Positions 43,138 to 52,979 of a DNA stretch of 64,000 nucleotides are shown here, in pieces. The first letter of the stretch is position 1; each line of letters opens with the position of its first letter. The position numbers and the translations under genes were made by a program. Under the pieces are notes generated by a model. That model had not been told where the DNA came from, ran no database searches, and saw only the letters and a program-made list of their open reading frames with translations. Source of the stretch: Apostichopus japonicus (Eukaryota > Echinodermata > Holothuroidea > Aspidochirotida > Stichopodidae); assembly GCF_037975245.1 (NCBI RefSeq), contig NC_092576.1, positions 29,552,611 to 29,616,610 on the forward strand, written 5' to 3'.

Positions 43138-44414
43138 AACCTGCGATGTTTTCCCAACACGGCTCTTTTCAGGCCCTTAGCGGTGTTTCCCCTTTTCCTA
43201 CGACCTAGCAGACCTCTTAGCTCCTCGTCACAAGGAACAGGAGGTCCACTAGCGACCATCGTGTCCGGTATAGTGGAAGCGACTGCGGGCAGGGTGGAAG
43301 GGCCGCTCGAGTCAATGAGATCAGTGGCGTGTTTTGTCTCATCAAACCAATCGGAGGACTCCTTAGCCACAACTACTAAGGCGGAAGCACAGTCCTCCAT
43401 TGGCGAGTCCGAATCTGGGCCACTTAATGTCTCTTGGGCCGGTTGACTCGAGGGCCGACTAGTGTCACCGATAGCGGGCGTAGCTACCGGTGAACCAGTA
43501 CAAGCGGCATCCTGCTCCGCATGCCACTCCGCTAATACCATCTCCGCCGTTTTGTCCTGCTCCGCCTTAGTGGGCAGGCTGGCAGTCTCGGACGGAGCGG
43601 CAACTTCCTCCAGGGACGAGGTGGAACACGAAGGGGAGTTGAAAACCTCCACCGGGGCGCTAGTGTCGGACACTGGGGCGATGAGAGGAGCATCAGGTGA
43701 TACGGTTTGAAAGGCCGGGACGGGGACCGCTTCAACCACGCCCGTAGCCACTCTCGCGGCGTATGAGCGGTCTGGGCATAAACGAGCGAGATGGCCCGTT
43801 TTCCCACACGAGTTACATACGATATCCCCTTTACACTCGGCCAGGGTATGCCCAACCTGTAAACAGCGGCTACACCGCTTGTTCGGGCACAACCTGGCGT
43901 CATGCCCTTCCAGCCCACACCTCCAACAAGTGCGAGGCTGGCCCGGGTATGCAACGTGGGCCCTGTGCCCATTAGCCCACAAGGTAGAGGGGATATCGGA
44001 CTTGAGTTGTAATCTAACTCGTCTGGTCCCGGTCTTTACACCCTTACATTCAAGGAATTCCGGCTCCTCGTAGCCGGTTACTTTCCCAAAACGCCCCAGT
44101 GTCCGCACAACAACCTGTTCAGACATGTCCAGAGGGAGATGGAGGACTGTCAGCCACACCGAACTGTCGTACGGTGTGACCTTCAGTCCCTCGACTCCCT
44201 CCAACACATGGACGCCTCGGACGCGGGCAGCCTCCGAGGTAAAACGAACATCAAAACAATTCATACCCCGGAGAGGTTTACGCTGAAGCGCGTCAACCTC
44301 TCCAGGGACTTTTAAACCAACAGAACGCAAAACTGAAAAAACTTGTCCGGGGACGACCTTAGCCTCCCCCGAAAAACTCAACAATACGATTTTGCTGTCA
44401 CGGCGAGCCGCCAT
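43134..44414 (-). CDS. Tx1-B ORF1 protein (RRM-like domain, CCHC knuckles), intact
   Basis: I start at MAARRDSKIVLLSF (44414), the position conserved with family A; the upstream ATG at 44444 is possible but lies in the poorly conserved leader. About 426 residues. Residues 8-115 form an RRM-like domain (LLSFSGEAKVVPGQVFSVL, VWLTVLHLPLDMSEQ, TLGRFGKVTGYEEPE). Three CCHC knuckles follow: CWRCGLEGHDARLC, CSRCLQVGHTLAEC, CNSCGKTGHLARLC. The C-terminal 200 residues are low complexity (Ser, Pro, Thr, Glu), then a short basic end (RRKRGNTAKGLKRAV). It would bind element RNA. Its stop TGA overlaps the ORF2 ATG (ATGA). Confidence 0.88.
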   Translation of the reverse strand: MAARRDSKIVLLSFSGEAKVVPGQVFSVLRSVGLKVPGEVDALQRKPLRGMNCFDVRFTSEAARVRGVHVLEGVEGLKVTPYDSSVWLTVLHLPLDMSEQVVVRTLGRFGKVTGYEEPEFLECKGVKTGTRRVRLQLKSDIPSTLWANGHRAHVAYPGQPRTCWRCGLEGHDARLCPNKRCSRCLQVGHTLAECKGDIVCNSCGKTGHLARLCPDRSYAARVATGVVEAVPVPAFQTVSPDAPLIAPVSDTSAPVEVFNSPSCSTSSLEEVAAPSETASLPTKAEQDKTAEMVLAEWHAEQDAACTGSPVATPAIGDTSRPSSQPAQETLSGPDSDSPMEDCASALVVVAKESSDWFDETKHATDLIDSSGPSTLPAVASTIPDTMVASGPPVPCDEELRGLLGRRKRGNTAKGLKRAVLGKHRRL

Positions 44415-44591
44415 GACAGCTAGGGGTGTGGCAAAGCCACGCACCTATACAAAAACCAAAACGAAGCAAACCTAAAACACACAAACTACACTAACACAAA
44501 CTGCAAACTAAGGAAAGGCCAACGTAAAAACACAAAAAGGTGTGGTCAATGAAAAGTGGAGAGCAGCCGAAAACACGTCCGCACTCCACGA

Positions 44592-44634
44592 GAACTGAAC
44601 TGAACTCTATCCTTCTATCCTCTATCCTTCTATG
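44592..44634. repeat. Short tandem repeats at the Tx1-B 5' junction
   Basis: GAACT occurs three times (44592-44606), then CTATCCTTCTATCCT (44607-44621) is followed by CTATCCTTCTAT (44622-44633). These sit between the conserved element 5' end and the resumed hAT coding sequence. Confidence 0.75.
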
Positions 44635-45480
44635 TTGGATTGTACAGAAAGTCACCGAAACGTCTTCGAGAGTTCAACGAGTTGTCAGTGCTACAGCCAA
44701 CACGTGTTGATGGCACACGATGGGTAGACCATAGGAGACGGGCGCTTCTGGCAATGGAAAGGAATTTACCTGTCCTTGTTGGACACTTGAATGATGTTGG
44801 CAGTGATGAACAACAAGCTACTAAGCGAGAGAGGATGCTGCCAACATTAGAGGCTGGGTGAAAAGAGTCCATAATGTAGGTTTCTTCTACACATGGCCTT
44901 ATACATGTACATATTAGAGGAGTTGTCCCATCTTTCCCTCATCTTCCAGAGAGACAATATCAGCTTGCCAGAAGTCACTGATAACATCACAGGAGGGGCC
45001 TTGTGAAATAGCTCCTGCATCACTTCCATAGCATCATTACAGCACATGGATGTGATACTGAAGCAGCGATGGCAGAGTGGGTGCGGTTAAAGAAGATAGT
45101 ACGGAAGTATTATCATGGAGTGGGGTGGCAGGAGCTATGGTCGAGAATAATGACGGGAAGGCGTGAGGATTTCTGAAATATTTTTCACCTCATCGAAATT
45201 ATTCAAGTCATTCCATTGGCTACCTCAAAGGTGGAAAGGGCCTTTTCCCTCATGAATAGGGTGAAGAGTGATTGAAGGGTCAGTCTTTCGCACATTTGAC
45301 GATCTGATGGTCATCTCCTTGATGGGCCCAAATGAGATGGGGTTTAATGTTGAGTTAGCTGTGACTTCTTGGTTTGAGGCTGGAAAACAACCAAGACGAC
45401 CACATGTCCAGCCTTATGACAAAGAAGTGCACAATCCTACCGTGCCACCTGCAGGAGGACTAACAGATGTGGAGAATTCA
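44635..45480 (+). pseudogene. hAT-type transposase, C-terminal part
   Basis: YRKSPKRLREFNELSVLQPTR and VDGTRWVDHRRRAL continue the domain broken at 39360. After a likely intron near 44875, ILEELSHLSLIFQRDNISLP follows. Near 45190-45300, in shifted frames, come IIQVIPLATSKVERAFSLMNRVKSDWRVSLSH, the hAT C-terminal dimerisation region, and then LMGPNEMGFNVELAVTSWFE. The gene is dead because of the 5-kb insertion plus frameshifts. Collinearity across the Tx1-B element shows the hAT copy is older. Confidence 0.75.
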
Positions 45481-45814
45481 TTGGTGTGGTGTACCTTTTA
45501 AAATTTGCGTTAAATTGTGTATTGTGTAACACCTTGAAAATGAATTATCTTTGTGTTTATCAGTCTTTATTCGATTTTGTAGGTACAATTTATACAGGAA
45601 AAACAGCCCTCGCAACACCAAAAAGAGCCCCGTGATCAGTAAAACAGCCCTCGTGCTGCTTGTGCTGAAAAGAGCCCTCTTCAGCCAAAAATTATTTTCA
45701 GCCCGTCCACACATGAAACCTGACCAGAAACCAAGGAACACCCCAAAGAAAAGAGCAATCTAAGAAACACAAGATACTCAAAGTACAAAGTTCTTCGAAA
45801 AGAAAAAAATAAAA

Positions 45815-47250
45815 GACTATGGTAGATCTTGAGTCTGAAAATAAAATTCTGAAGAAACGCATGAAATCACTTCCGCAAACTGTTCGCAGTAAACATGAAA
45901 ATTAAAAAATTAGGGGGCTACTGCAAGAGCTGAAAGACAGGTACTACCTACATCACGATGTTCATGCATGGCTTGAGGAAAGTTTCAGTGGGTTAAAGTT
46001 TACAGCCTAAAAAATGAGATGGCTAACTGCAATATAAACCCACGTGATATTAGATATTCTAATGCGCTTCCACTCCACTTCTACCCCCTAAAAGCATACA
46101 ATTTCAGAAGAAAGGTGCTTAACCTCCCAAATCCATCTTCCCTACGACAATGGCGATCTTCTGTTGACTGCCCAGCTGGTTTTTTGAAGGAGGTGCTTCT
46201 TCACTTACAGAAGGAGACTGTATCTATTAGTAGATGGTATGTCTAGTAGGAAACAGACAGAATGGAACCACATTAAGCAGCAGTTTGAGGGATTTGTTAA
46301 CTATGGTGGTGTTGTTGCAGAGCTAATTGGCAACCTGACAAGCGAATGTCTTGTTTTTATGGCCGTATGTATTAAGCAAAGTTGGAAACATGTAATTGGC
46401 TTTTTCTTTGTGAACAAACTCTCTGCTCAAAATTAAGCACGGCTTATAAAGTCTTCCATTGAACTTCTTACAGACCACGGAATGAATGTTCGTGCAGTGA
46501 CTTTCGATGGTTGCTAAACAAACCAGTCTTTACATTATCTTAGATGCTTGTCACATGCTAACATGCTAAAGCTAATGAGAAACTTGCTGACATGAAAATC
46601 CTGATTATTTTAGGTGAAAATGAAATCAGTGGAATGGAGGTTCAATGAGGAGATTGTAAAGTTACAAGAGAAAGACATTATTTATGGCAAATAAATTTAC
46701 AGCTAAGCACATGCAGTGGCGGAGACACAAGATGAACGTTAGCTTGGTAGCACAAACTCTAAGCTGTTCTGTTGCAGATGCAATTGACCTCTTCACGGAA
46801 GACTTAAAGTTGGCCACATTTGCTGGTAGTGAAGGAACAACAGAATTCATCCGTATCATTGATGAATTATTTGACAAACTTAATTCTAGGATCCGCTCTG
46901 GAACAGGCAGCAAAAGACCCTTGGCGAAGGTTTCAATGCCAGAATGGACAGATTAGTTCTGTAGGTGCATCATCAAAGTTCTGGAAAGTATCCAAGATGT
47001 GAAAGGTACTTCACTGTTAACAATGGGAACAAAAACCACGGTCATTGATTTTATTATTACTATATTGTCAACAGTGGCAAATAGCCAAAATCTTTGACAG
47101 CGTAGAGTCAACCGCTTTCATTATGTACTGACTCGCCAAATTTCACAACATCATTTACAGATAGTTTTCAAAAAAGTTAGGCAGCGTGGTGGTTGGAATA
47201 ATGATGCCACAACAGGGCAGTTCTCTTGGTCTATTCGAAGTGTTTTGATT
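45815..47250 (+). pseudogene. Second P-element/THAP9-like transposase fragment
   Basis: It starts with a coiled-coil-like VDLESENKILKKRMKSL (45820). Then come, across frames, LLVDGMSSRKQTEWN, FEGFVNYGGVVAELIGN, ECLVFMAVCIKQSWKHVIGFFF, ARLIKSSIELLTDHGMNVRAVTFDG, ANMLKLMRN, then ANKFTAKHMQWRRHKMNVSL, LAQTLSCSVADAIDL-type residues, FAGSEGTTEFIRIIDELFDKLNSR and finally YVLTRQISQHHLQIVFKKV and GGWNNDATTGQFSWSIRSVL. This is the order of the RNase-H-like core and C-terminus of P-type transposases, with the Asp residues in LVDG and TFDG. Stops and shifts occur every 100-300 bases. No THAP domain remains. Confidence 0.78.
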
Positions 47251-47374
47251 CAAATCTCATTACTGCATCAACATCTGGAAACTGCTTAAGCTTTGACCGC
47301 CTCCAAGAATCCATTTCCAGCTAAAATCAAGTACACGGCGAACCCCCACAACTTCAAGGTCTTGTGTAATGTAG

Positions 47375-47442
47375 TATGTAGTTATATCCCCTTCACATTT
47401 CTTTAAACATGTGCTTCCATGCCTCTTTGCCTTAAGAGTAAC
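47375..47442. repeat. Left half of a repeat split by Gypsy-3
   Basis: GTAGTATGTAGTTATATCCC...AAGAGTAAC matches 51222-51290, and the right half continues at 50282. The split gives independent proof of the Gypsy-3 boundaries. Confidence 0.75.
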
Positions 47443-47993
47443 TGTAGTGACTATGGTATTTAGCCCTTGTGGCCTTCCAAGCAAACTTCATTCTATTTTT
47501 AGCGTGACGGGTTTCCCAGTCAGGGACCCGTATGAAAGGAAAAAGGCGATGTGTTTTCTAAGCACACTATTGGAACCGCGAGTCAATCTTCAAGTATATT
47601 ATTTACATATACAGTAACCTATATAAGCAACCTATTTAATACGTGACACCATCTTACAGTCGCTAGGAAATAACGCGCCCAAAGCGCCCTAGGCCGTCCA
47701 AGTATTTATATTATTGCAGTTCCATTCCGCCATCTTAGATAGCTAGTCTTTCACGTACGTAGCCTACGGGTATACCGACTCAACGGTTGGCGCTGAGACT
47801 AGCGCTACCGAACGGTCGAGTATAGCCTAACGCGCCGCTACATCGTAGTTAGCTGGATATTTATCTTCGCGGGATATTACTTTACAAGGAGTACGTCAGT
47901 GCAAATACGACTACGAGATAGTTCACCAGAAACCGCAAAGAACTCATTAGGGGTAAGTCATAGCCTCTACACTTAATTAATATAATCATTATA
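47443..47993 (+). repeat. Gypsy-3 5' LTR
   Basis: 551 bp. The start is set by the TAAC duplication and the broken host repeat; the end by the 23-base identity with 50259-50281 and by the primer site two bases later. Confidence 0.72.
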
Positions 47994-47995
47994 AA

Positions 47996-48011
47996 TTGGT
48001 AACCCGACGTG
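47996..48011 (+). promoter_or_regulatory. Gypsy-3 primer binding site
   Basis: TTGGTAACCCGACGTG, two bases after the 5' LTR, has the position and TGG start expected of a tRNA primer site. Confidence 0.65.
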
Positions 48012-48339
48012 ATTTTTACCTTCTGTATTTAGCCAGTTAACTTCGTAGCGTATCGCGTATTTATCTCACAGTTTTCATTCATAGCCTAGCCTTATACTTT
48101 GTACTGGACTGCTTAGATTGTGTTTTACTTCTAGCCTACCACAACGTCGTCTCCTATACATGACTTAGCGACATAACGTTATACTACTAGTGTTACCAAT
48201 AGTTGCACTGGCCACAACAGACTGTGCTTATATCATTATTAGTCTGTACCATCTGAAAGTTGTATTTTAGTAGCCACATTTTCTGTGCTGTTTGGCTGTT
48301 TACGTTTCTCAATGACTCATCCGCATACTAGGCCTTCCG

Positions 48340-48931
48340 AACATTCGTTTGCTGTTTGTTGCTGACTCTCGGGCTCACTCCTTTGAACATTACAAACAAA
48401 CCGACGGTTGCAACCTTGACATTGACTTTGTAATAAGACGAGGTGCCAAAATCGCAGATATACTAACACGAACATTAGCAAGACTTCGTCGTTATCCCAG
48501 ATTGTCGTGATTGGGTCATCCTCAGATTAGCTGCTGGTATTAACAACCTTACCGAGTTCACCAGTGGTTCTCGAAACCACAAGGTTTTGCGCCGTTCATC
48601 AGTGGATGCTGATCAACTTATTACACGTCTTAATCACTTCCGTGATACAGTCGTCCAACACCATTCTTACACTATCATTGCCTTTACCACTATACCTACT
48701 GCTTCTTTTGCCAAGTTCCAGGACAGTAAGAAATTATCATCTCCCATCCGTAGTACAGAAGACTTCGTAGTGTATCAAGAGGACCTTGACAAGCAATTAC
48801 ATTCTGTTAACTCTTTCATACGTAGTTTCAACCAACAACACCAAGCGGGTTTGCCTCTTCGAACTGTCTGTTGGCATTCTTTCATTCGTCGGGCGACAAA
48901 GCGTAGAAACCGATCAGGTCGTGTCAACTAG
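48340..48931 (+). pseudogene. SGNH-hydrolase-like ORF upstream of gag in Gypsy-3
   Basis: The first frame gives IRLLFVADSRAHSFEHYKQ (block I-like ADS) and DFVIRRGAKIADILTRTLAR. After a one-base shift near 48497 it continues DWVILRLAAGINNLTEF (block III-like GxNN), ADQLITRLNHFRDTV, IIAFTTIPTASFAKFQ, LDKQLHSVNSFIRSFNQQH and TVCWHSFIRR. The order of a hydrophobic strand plus ADSR, AAGINNL and a late His-containing block matches the SGNH fold, though the usual GDS is ADS and block V is unclear. It lies between primer site and gag, about 300 bases before the gag start. Function in the element is unknown. Confidence 0.5.
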
Positions 48932-49159
48932 AGTACAGTTCGGAACATTTTTACACAGCTATATGACGGTTTACGTGCGGTTTCGTCATTGGAGTGTCGT
49001 TGGCATCTAGAACTCTGTAAAGCATTCCATGCTGAGTTGTGTACGCTGTCACAACGCCTGAGTCTACAGTAACTTTTTCTTATTGATTTATCTGCAAGTA
49101 CTTATTATTCCGCTTTTAGTTGAGTTTCAATCTACTACACTGTCATTTAGCTCGTTTTA

Positions 49160-50020
49160 GTTAGTTAGCGCCACCAGCAGCTACTGCAGGTCCTGCTCCA
49201 GAACCCGACGTATCGCATGTTAATTTGCGACTGCCACCATTCTACCCAAACGATCCTGCCATGTGGTTTGGTCAGGTGGAGAATTTATTCCTGACCCGGC
49301 ATATTACCAGTCAGAAGACCAAATTTGCATATATCGTCTCATCCTTAAGCCCCGATGTGGGACATTTTACTCAACCCTCCAGCTCAGGATCCATACAAAG
49401 TCGTCAAGGCAGAACTGATTCGCCGTACATCTGAATCCGAGCAAAAGCGTCTCCGCCAGCTCCTCATCTCTGAGGAACTGGGGGACCGTAAACCAACACA
49501 ACTCCTGAGACGAATGCAACAGCTTCTGGGAGATCGACAGTTGGAGCCGAGTATCTTAACGCAGCTCTTCTTGCAAAGGCTGCCAACCAACGTACAACTC
49601 ATCTTGGCATCTTCTTGCGACTCAGTGGACATCGACGGCCTTGCAGCCATTGCCGATAAATCGTCCAAGTCACTCCTGCTCAACAGTCCATCACTGCAGT
49701 CCATCCACCTGTTCTTCCAGTTGCCAGCGCCGTTGCCCCTGACACCACACGACTTCATGACCTTGTATTCAAACTATCACTCCAAGTCCAGGAACTGCCA
49801 CTGTTTCTGCACTGACCAACCAGCGATCACGGGATCGATCCAGGAACACTTCTCAGCGTCCTCGCTCTTCTTCCCGCCGACGCCAAGTTATCTGCTGGTA
49901 CCACGCCACCCACGGTGACAAGGCACTAAAGTGCACCCCACCATGCACCTTCACAACCCTCGCGGTTCGACTCGAGTTCGACTCGGCCAGCAACTAGGGA
50001 CGACGAGTTTGCCTGGTCCT
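49160..50020 (+). pseudogene. Gypsy-3 gag
   Basis: The first frame carries [20 protein letters not shown] and [21 protein letters not shown] one-base shift near 49355 leads to [57 protein letters not shown] and LAAIADKSSK: a typical Gypsy capsid domain. Near 49890 another frame gives VICWYHATHGDKALKCTPPC, the Cys/His end of this gag type. About 250 residues with two or three frame breaks. The protease follows directly. Confidence 0.85.
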
Positions 50021-50030
50021 TTCTGTAGCG

Positions 50031-50258
50031 TCTTTATTATATTACCGACAAGAAATCAGGTACACGTTTCCTGGTTGACACTGGTGCTGAGGTCAGCGTT
50101 TTTCCGGCAAAGACAGGGCCAATCCAGTTTTATTCATGTTGAGGGCTGCGAATACCACAGACATACGTACGTATGGTAATTTGTCGGTGACTCTTGATAT
50201 CGGCTTGCGTCGTGTTTTTCGGTGGAGTTTTATTAAGGCGGATGTTGCAAATACAAAT
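50031..50258 (+). pseudogene. Gypsy-3 aspartic protease
   Basis: LYYITDKKSGTRFLVDTGAE then VSVFPA carries the catalytic DTGA. In another frame LRAANTTDIRTYGNLSVTLD and RRVFRWSFIKADVAN complete the retropepsin. The sequence passes directly from here into the last 23 bases of the LTR, so pol is deleted at this point. Confidence 0.82.
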
Positions 50259-50281
50259 ACTTAATTAATATAATCATTATA
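50259..50281 (+). repeat. Remnant of the Gypsy-3 3' LTR
   Basis: 23 bases identical to the end of the 5' LTR (47971-47993), followed by the TAAC duplication. Confidence 0.78.
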
Positions 50282-50425
50282 TAACTACTAACTTCCTGTT
50301 CCCGAGTTAATTCACCCTGCACCCACATCTTATTCGTAGAAGCCCCCTGTGTCTTAATTCCATGAAATATTCATGCTTAACCACAGATGCCAACCTGTTG
50401 CATCTCATGTGTATTACAAATGTTG
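50282..50425. repeat. Right half of the repeat split by Gypsy-3
   Basis: It corresponds to 51291-51435 (ACTTCCTGTTC..., TTCACCCT-CACCCACAT, GTAGAAGCCC, AATATTCATGCTTAAC, CCTGTTGCATCTCATGTG). The intact order is seen in the second copy. Confidence 0.78.
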
Positions 50426-52500
50426 TTAGTCATATCACTGCACTATCATATGTGCGCCTCGTAAAGTTGTAAAGTCTGGAGTTTCTCTTTATTAATTATA
50501 CTTATTTAATAACGGAGCCCGAACTAATTGAGCCGGAGTACCCCAACGTGGTCTTTGCGATTTTCTCTATGGCTGAATCCTGAATATTTAGCCGTTAAAC
50601 AATTTGCCGTCTCTGCCGGTTCCCCCCCCCCCCCCCTGTGACTCTGGAAGGAACACCAGTATTGCTGTATCGCTACCTGAATACTATTTGTTTGTCAGTG
50701 CCGTTATTTCATTGTGACACAGCTCATACTGAAATATTTTTACATTCAGCCTGACATTACTCCTATACCTTCTTGACCGCCAACGATGTGATGTAATCAA
50801 ACCAGCTCAACATCCTTCCTACCACCTCGTTTCGCTGGATCTGAAATTAATGACGATCAGTCATTCGCACATTTTCTACCATTTCACGTTTATTTAGTGG
50901 CACATGACCTTAGTGGCAATGCTGATATATATGTCATTGTCAATATTTTCAAACGAACTTTCTCCAAACCATCCAAAATTTACGACATGACTTCTTAAGT
51001 AGGTTAGGTCGTAACCAATGCTAAATTTCACATATTAATTCGTTTAGTAATTGAAATTACACACGAGGTGAAAGTGCTGACCAGCACCTGTCCAAAATTT
51101 TTCAGGTAGCTACGAAGCTAAATTATGGACAAACGCAAGTTAGGGACAAATTTGTAACTAGCATTCCAAGTGATTGCCGAACGGCAGTTCAATTCTTCAG
51201 CAAAATTCGAAAAAGGATGTAATGTAGTAATATCCCCATCATATTACTTTAAACATGTGCTTCCATGCTTCTTTGTCTTAAGAGAAACTGCTTACTTCCT
51301 GTTCAGGACTTTATTCACCCTACACCCACATGATATTTGTAGAAGCCCACTTCGTCTTATTTCCGTGAAATATTCATGCTTAACTACAGATGACAACCTG
51401 TTGCATCTCATGTGTATTACAAACGTGCCTTAGTAATTTGCTACTTAAAGTTTGGACTCTATTTATTGTCTCACACATCGCTCCTGATCAGTGTCAACTA
51501 AGAGGTCAAGCGACTTGGAGGAGTTGTATCTGAATTGATTAAACTAAATGAACAAAACTTAAGACAGAGTGTACTAAACGTTGGACAAGGAAGAAAAAGT
51601 TACGGCTGTAGAGGAGTTTTTTCACTATCCTTCAGGGTCAAGCCTTTCAACCTAATTTTTTCTTACAGCTTGGGTAACTTGATTGAAGTAAATGGCTTCC
51701 ATAATTAACATATTGAATGCAGCTGCAGTGGCCATTGGTACCATGCTTCTTGTTAAAAATGAGTGGCAAAGGGTAACATAAACTTGCTCTGCACTCTTCA
51801 TTACCATCATTGGCCAAACTTAGAGCTAGAAGGAATGAGTTAAATGTAATGTTCAATATACAATGTATTGGCGCATGTGAAAGGGTGTATGAGCCCTTGG
51901 CATCCCAGGAGTCATAGAAGGAAGATGATTCCTAAGAAAGTGGATTACAAACGATGTTCGATCGGCAATAAGGAAAGTAATGGAGACAAACAATTCTGAC
52001 CCTCCGTTCGATAGATTGTTTTGGCTGGAGTTGCTGATTTACTCTCTTGGCCGGTATACAAATATACCAATTCAGAACACATGTTGTGTCACAATCCAGT
52101 GACCTTTGACCTGGTCTATAAGTTCATCCTTGTTTAGATCATGGAGCTATGCATGGTGCGTCACATGGTCAAAATTGTTTTAATTTGGTTTATTTTGGGA
52201 AAGAAGTCCAGACCTGTTGGGGAGGAGATGTTGGGGAGAACAAAGAATATGAGAGTAATTAACTTTAGCAGAGAGTCGACTACAGTTAGTAAGGAGATGC
52301 AGTCTTTTCTGATACTTTTGTCCGATGATTTTTAATACCTTTGAAGTAGAGATTTACAATAAATTAGAGATGTAGCTTTTGCGCTATAATTCATGTCGTA
52401 TCTCCATTTTTGCTGTGTGAATTGTACATATTCAACCCAATCATCAAGGTGGGAACATTATGACAACTATATTGTCAGAAAACCAAGGTAACGTGCAAAG
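50426..52500. other. Mostly non-coding; includes the intact copy of the split repeat
   Basis: The uninterrupted copy of the repeat lies at 51222-51435. A run of about 15 C lies at about 50620-50634. No protein motif was recognised, including in the plus-strand frame 52141-52335. Confidence 0.45.
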
Positions 52501-52639
52501 TGGTTCTTTCCAGAGAAGATGACAAACAACACGTAGGCGGTGCCTCTCATTGTGATGACGAGGTCCCCGAAGACGTCCCCAGATCGACCACGACATAAGT
52601 ATGCAAAAGATGTCAAAAAAGACTACAAATTGCAAAGCA

Positions 52640-52952
52640 ATTGTCACACAATTGGGTTTCAAAAGAGTTATTTTGCTTATGTCAAAGAGTTATTAAATGC
52701 AGTATATCGAGTGCCAAAAGTGTAAGCGGCTGGTATGTTTACAAGTGCGTTGGCATTCCTACAAATGTTGTGAAAGACGATGAAATTCACTATGTTTGTG
52801 GAACAGATGATAACGTCAAAGAATTGTGGTGTTATGGAGGGTCAGCCAATGTGCCACAAAATATGACATTACGTAACACGAAAAGTTACACCAGAAAAAA
52901 AGCGATGATCCCACTGAACACCGAGACAGATAGTGATCAATCGGATATTTGA
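52640..52952 (+). pseudogene. PHD-finger-like remnant with acidic tail
   Basis: KELFCLCQR, then in a shifted frame YIECQKCKR, then WYVYKCVGIPTNVVKDDEIHYVCG. This spacing (CxC, CxxC, WYxxKCVGI, YxC) is that of a PHD zinc finger, with valine where histidine is usual. A tail ending DTETDSDQSDI follows. Two one-base shifts are needed, so it is a remnant. It resembles the PHD end of the YqaJ-PHD fragment at 57000-57960, but it could come from another transposon protein. Confidence 0.42.
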
Positions 52953-52979
52953 GCGGAACCTGATTTTATATATCACGTT

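Larger units (their letters stand above)
39511..44591 (-). mobile_element. Tx1-like L1 non-LTR retrotransposon, family B, full length
   Basis: The element runs from the 3' end at 39511 (TGCTTTTTACGTGC on the plus strand) to the 5' end CTCGTGGAGTGC at about 44591. ORF1 (44414-43134) is intact and ORF2 (43137-39717) has a single frameshift at a C8 run. The 3' UTR carries two copies of a roughly 50-base unit. The 5' junction holds GAACT and CTATCCTTCTATCCT repeats. TTCTTATCC to the left resembles TTCTATCC on the right. It interrupts a hAT transposase gene. Confidence 0.88.
47443..50281 (+). mobile_element. Gypsy LTR retrotransposon 3, internally deleted, with extra SGNH-like ORF
   Basis: A 5' LTR at 47443-47993 starts TGTAGTGACTATGG and is followed by TGGTAACCCGACGTG (primer site). 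Then come an SGNH-like ORF, gag and protease. RT, RNase H, integrase and nearly all of the 3' LTR are deleted; only the last 23 bases of the LTR remain at 50259-50281. TAAC flanks the element (47439-47442 and 50282-50285). The interrupted repeat is seen uninterrupted at 51222-51435, confirming both ends. Confidence 0.82.

Noticed and set aside
50620-50634. C-runs (12635, 50620, 54789, 62551) as functional G-quadruplex signals
   Set aside because: Single homopolymer tracts, likely slippage and also prone to sequencing error; no paired G-tracts of quadruplex type.
52640-52952. Intact PHD protein gene
   Set aside because: Two frame shifts are needed and the zinc-binding histidine position reads valine; kept only as a remnant.
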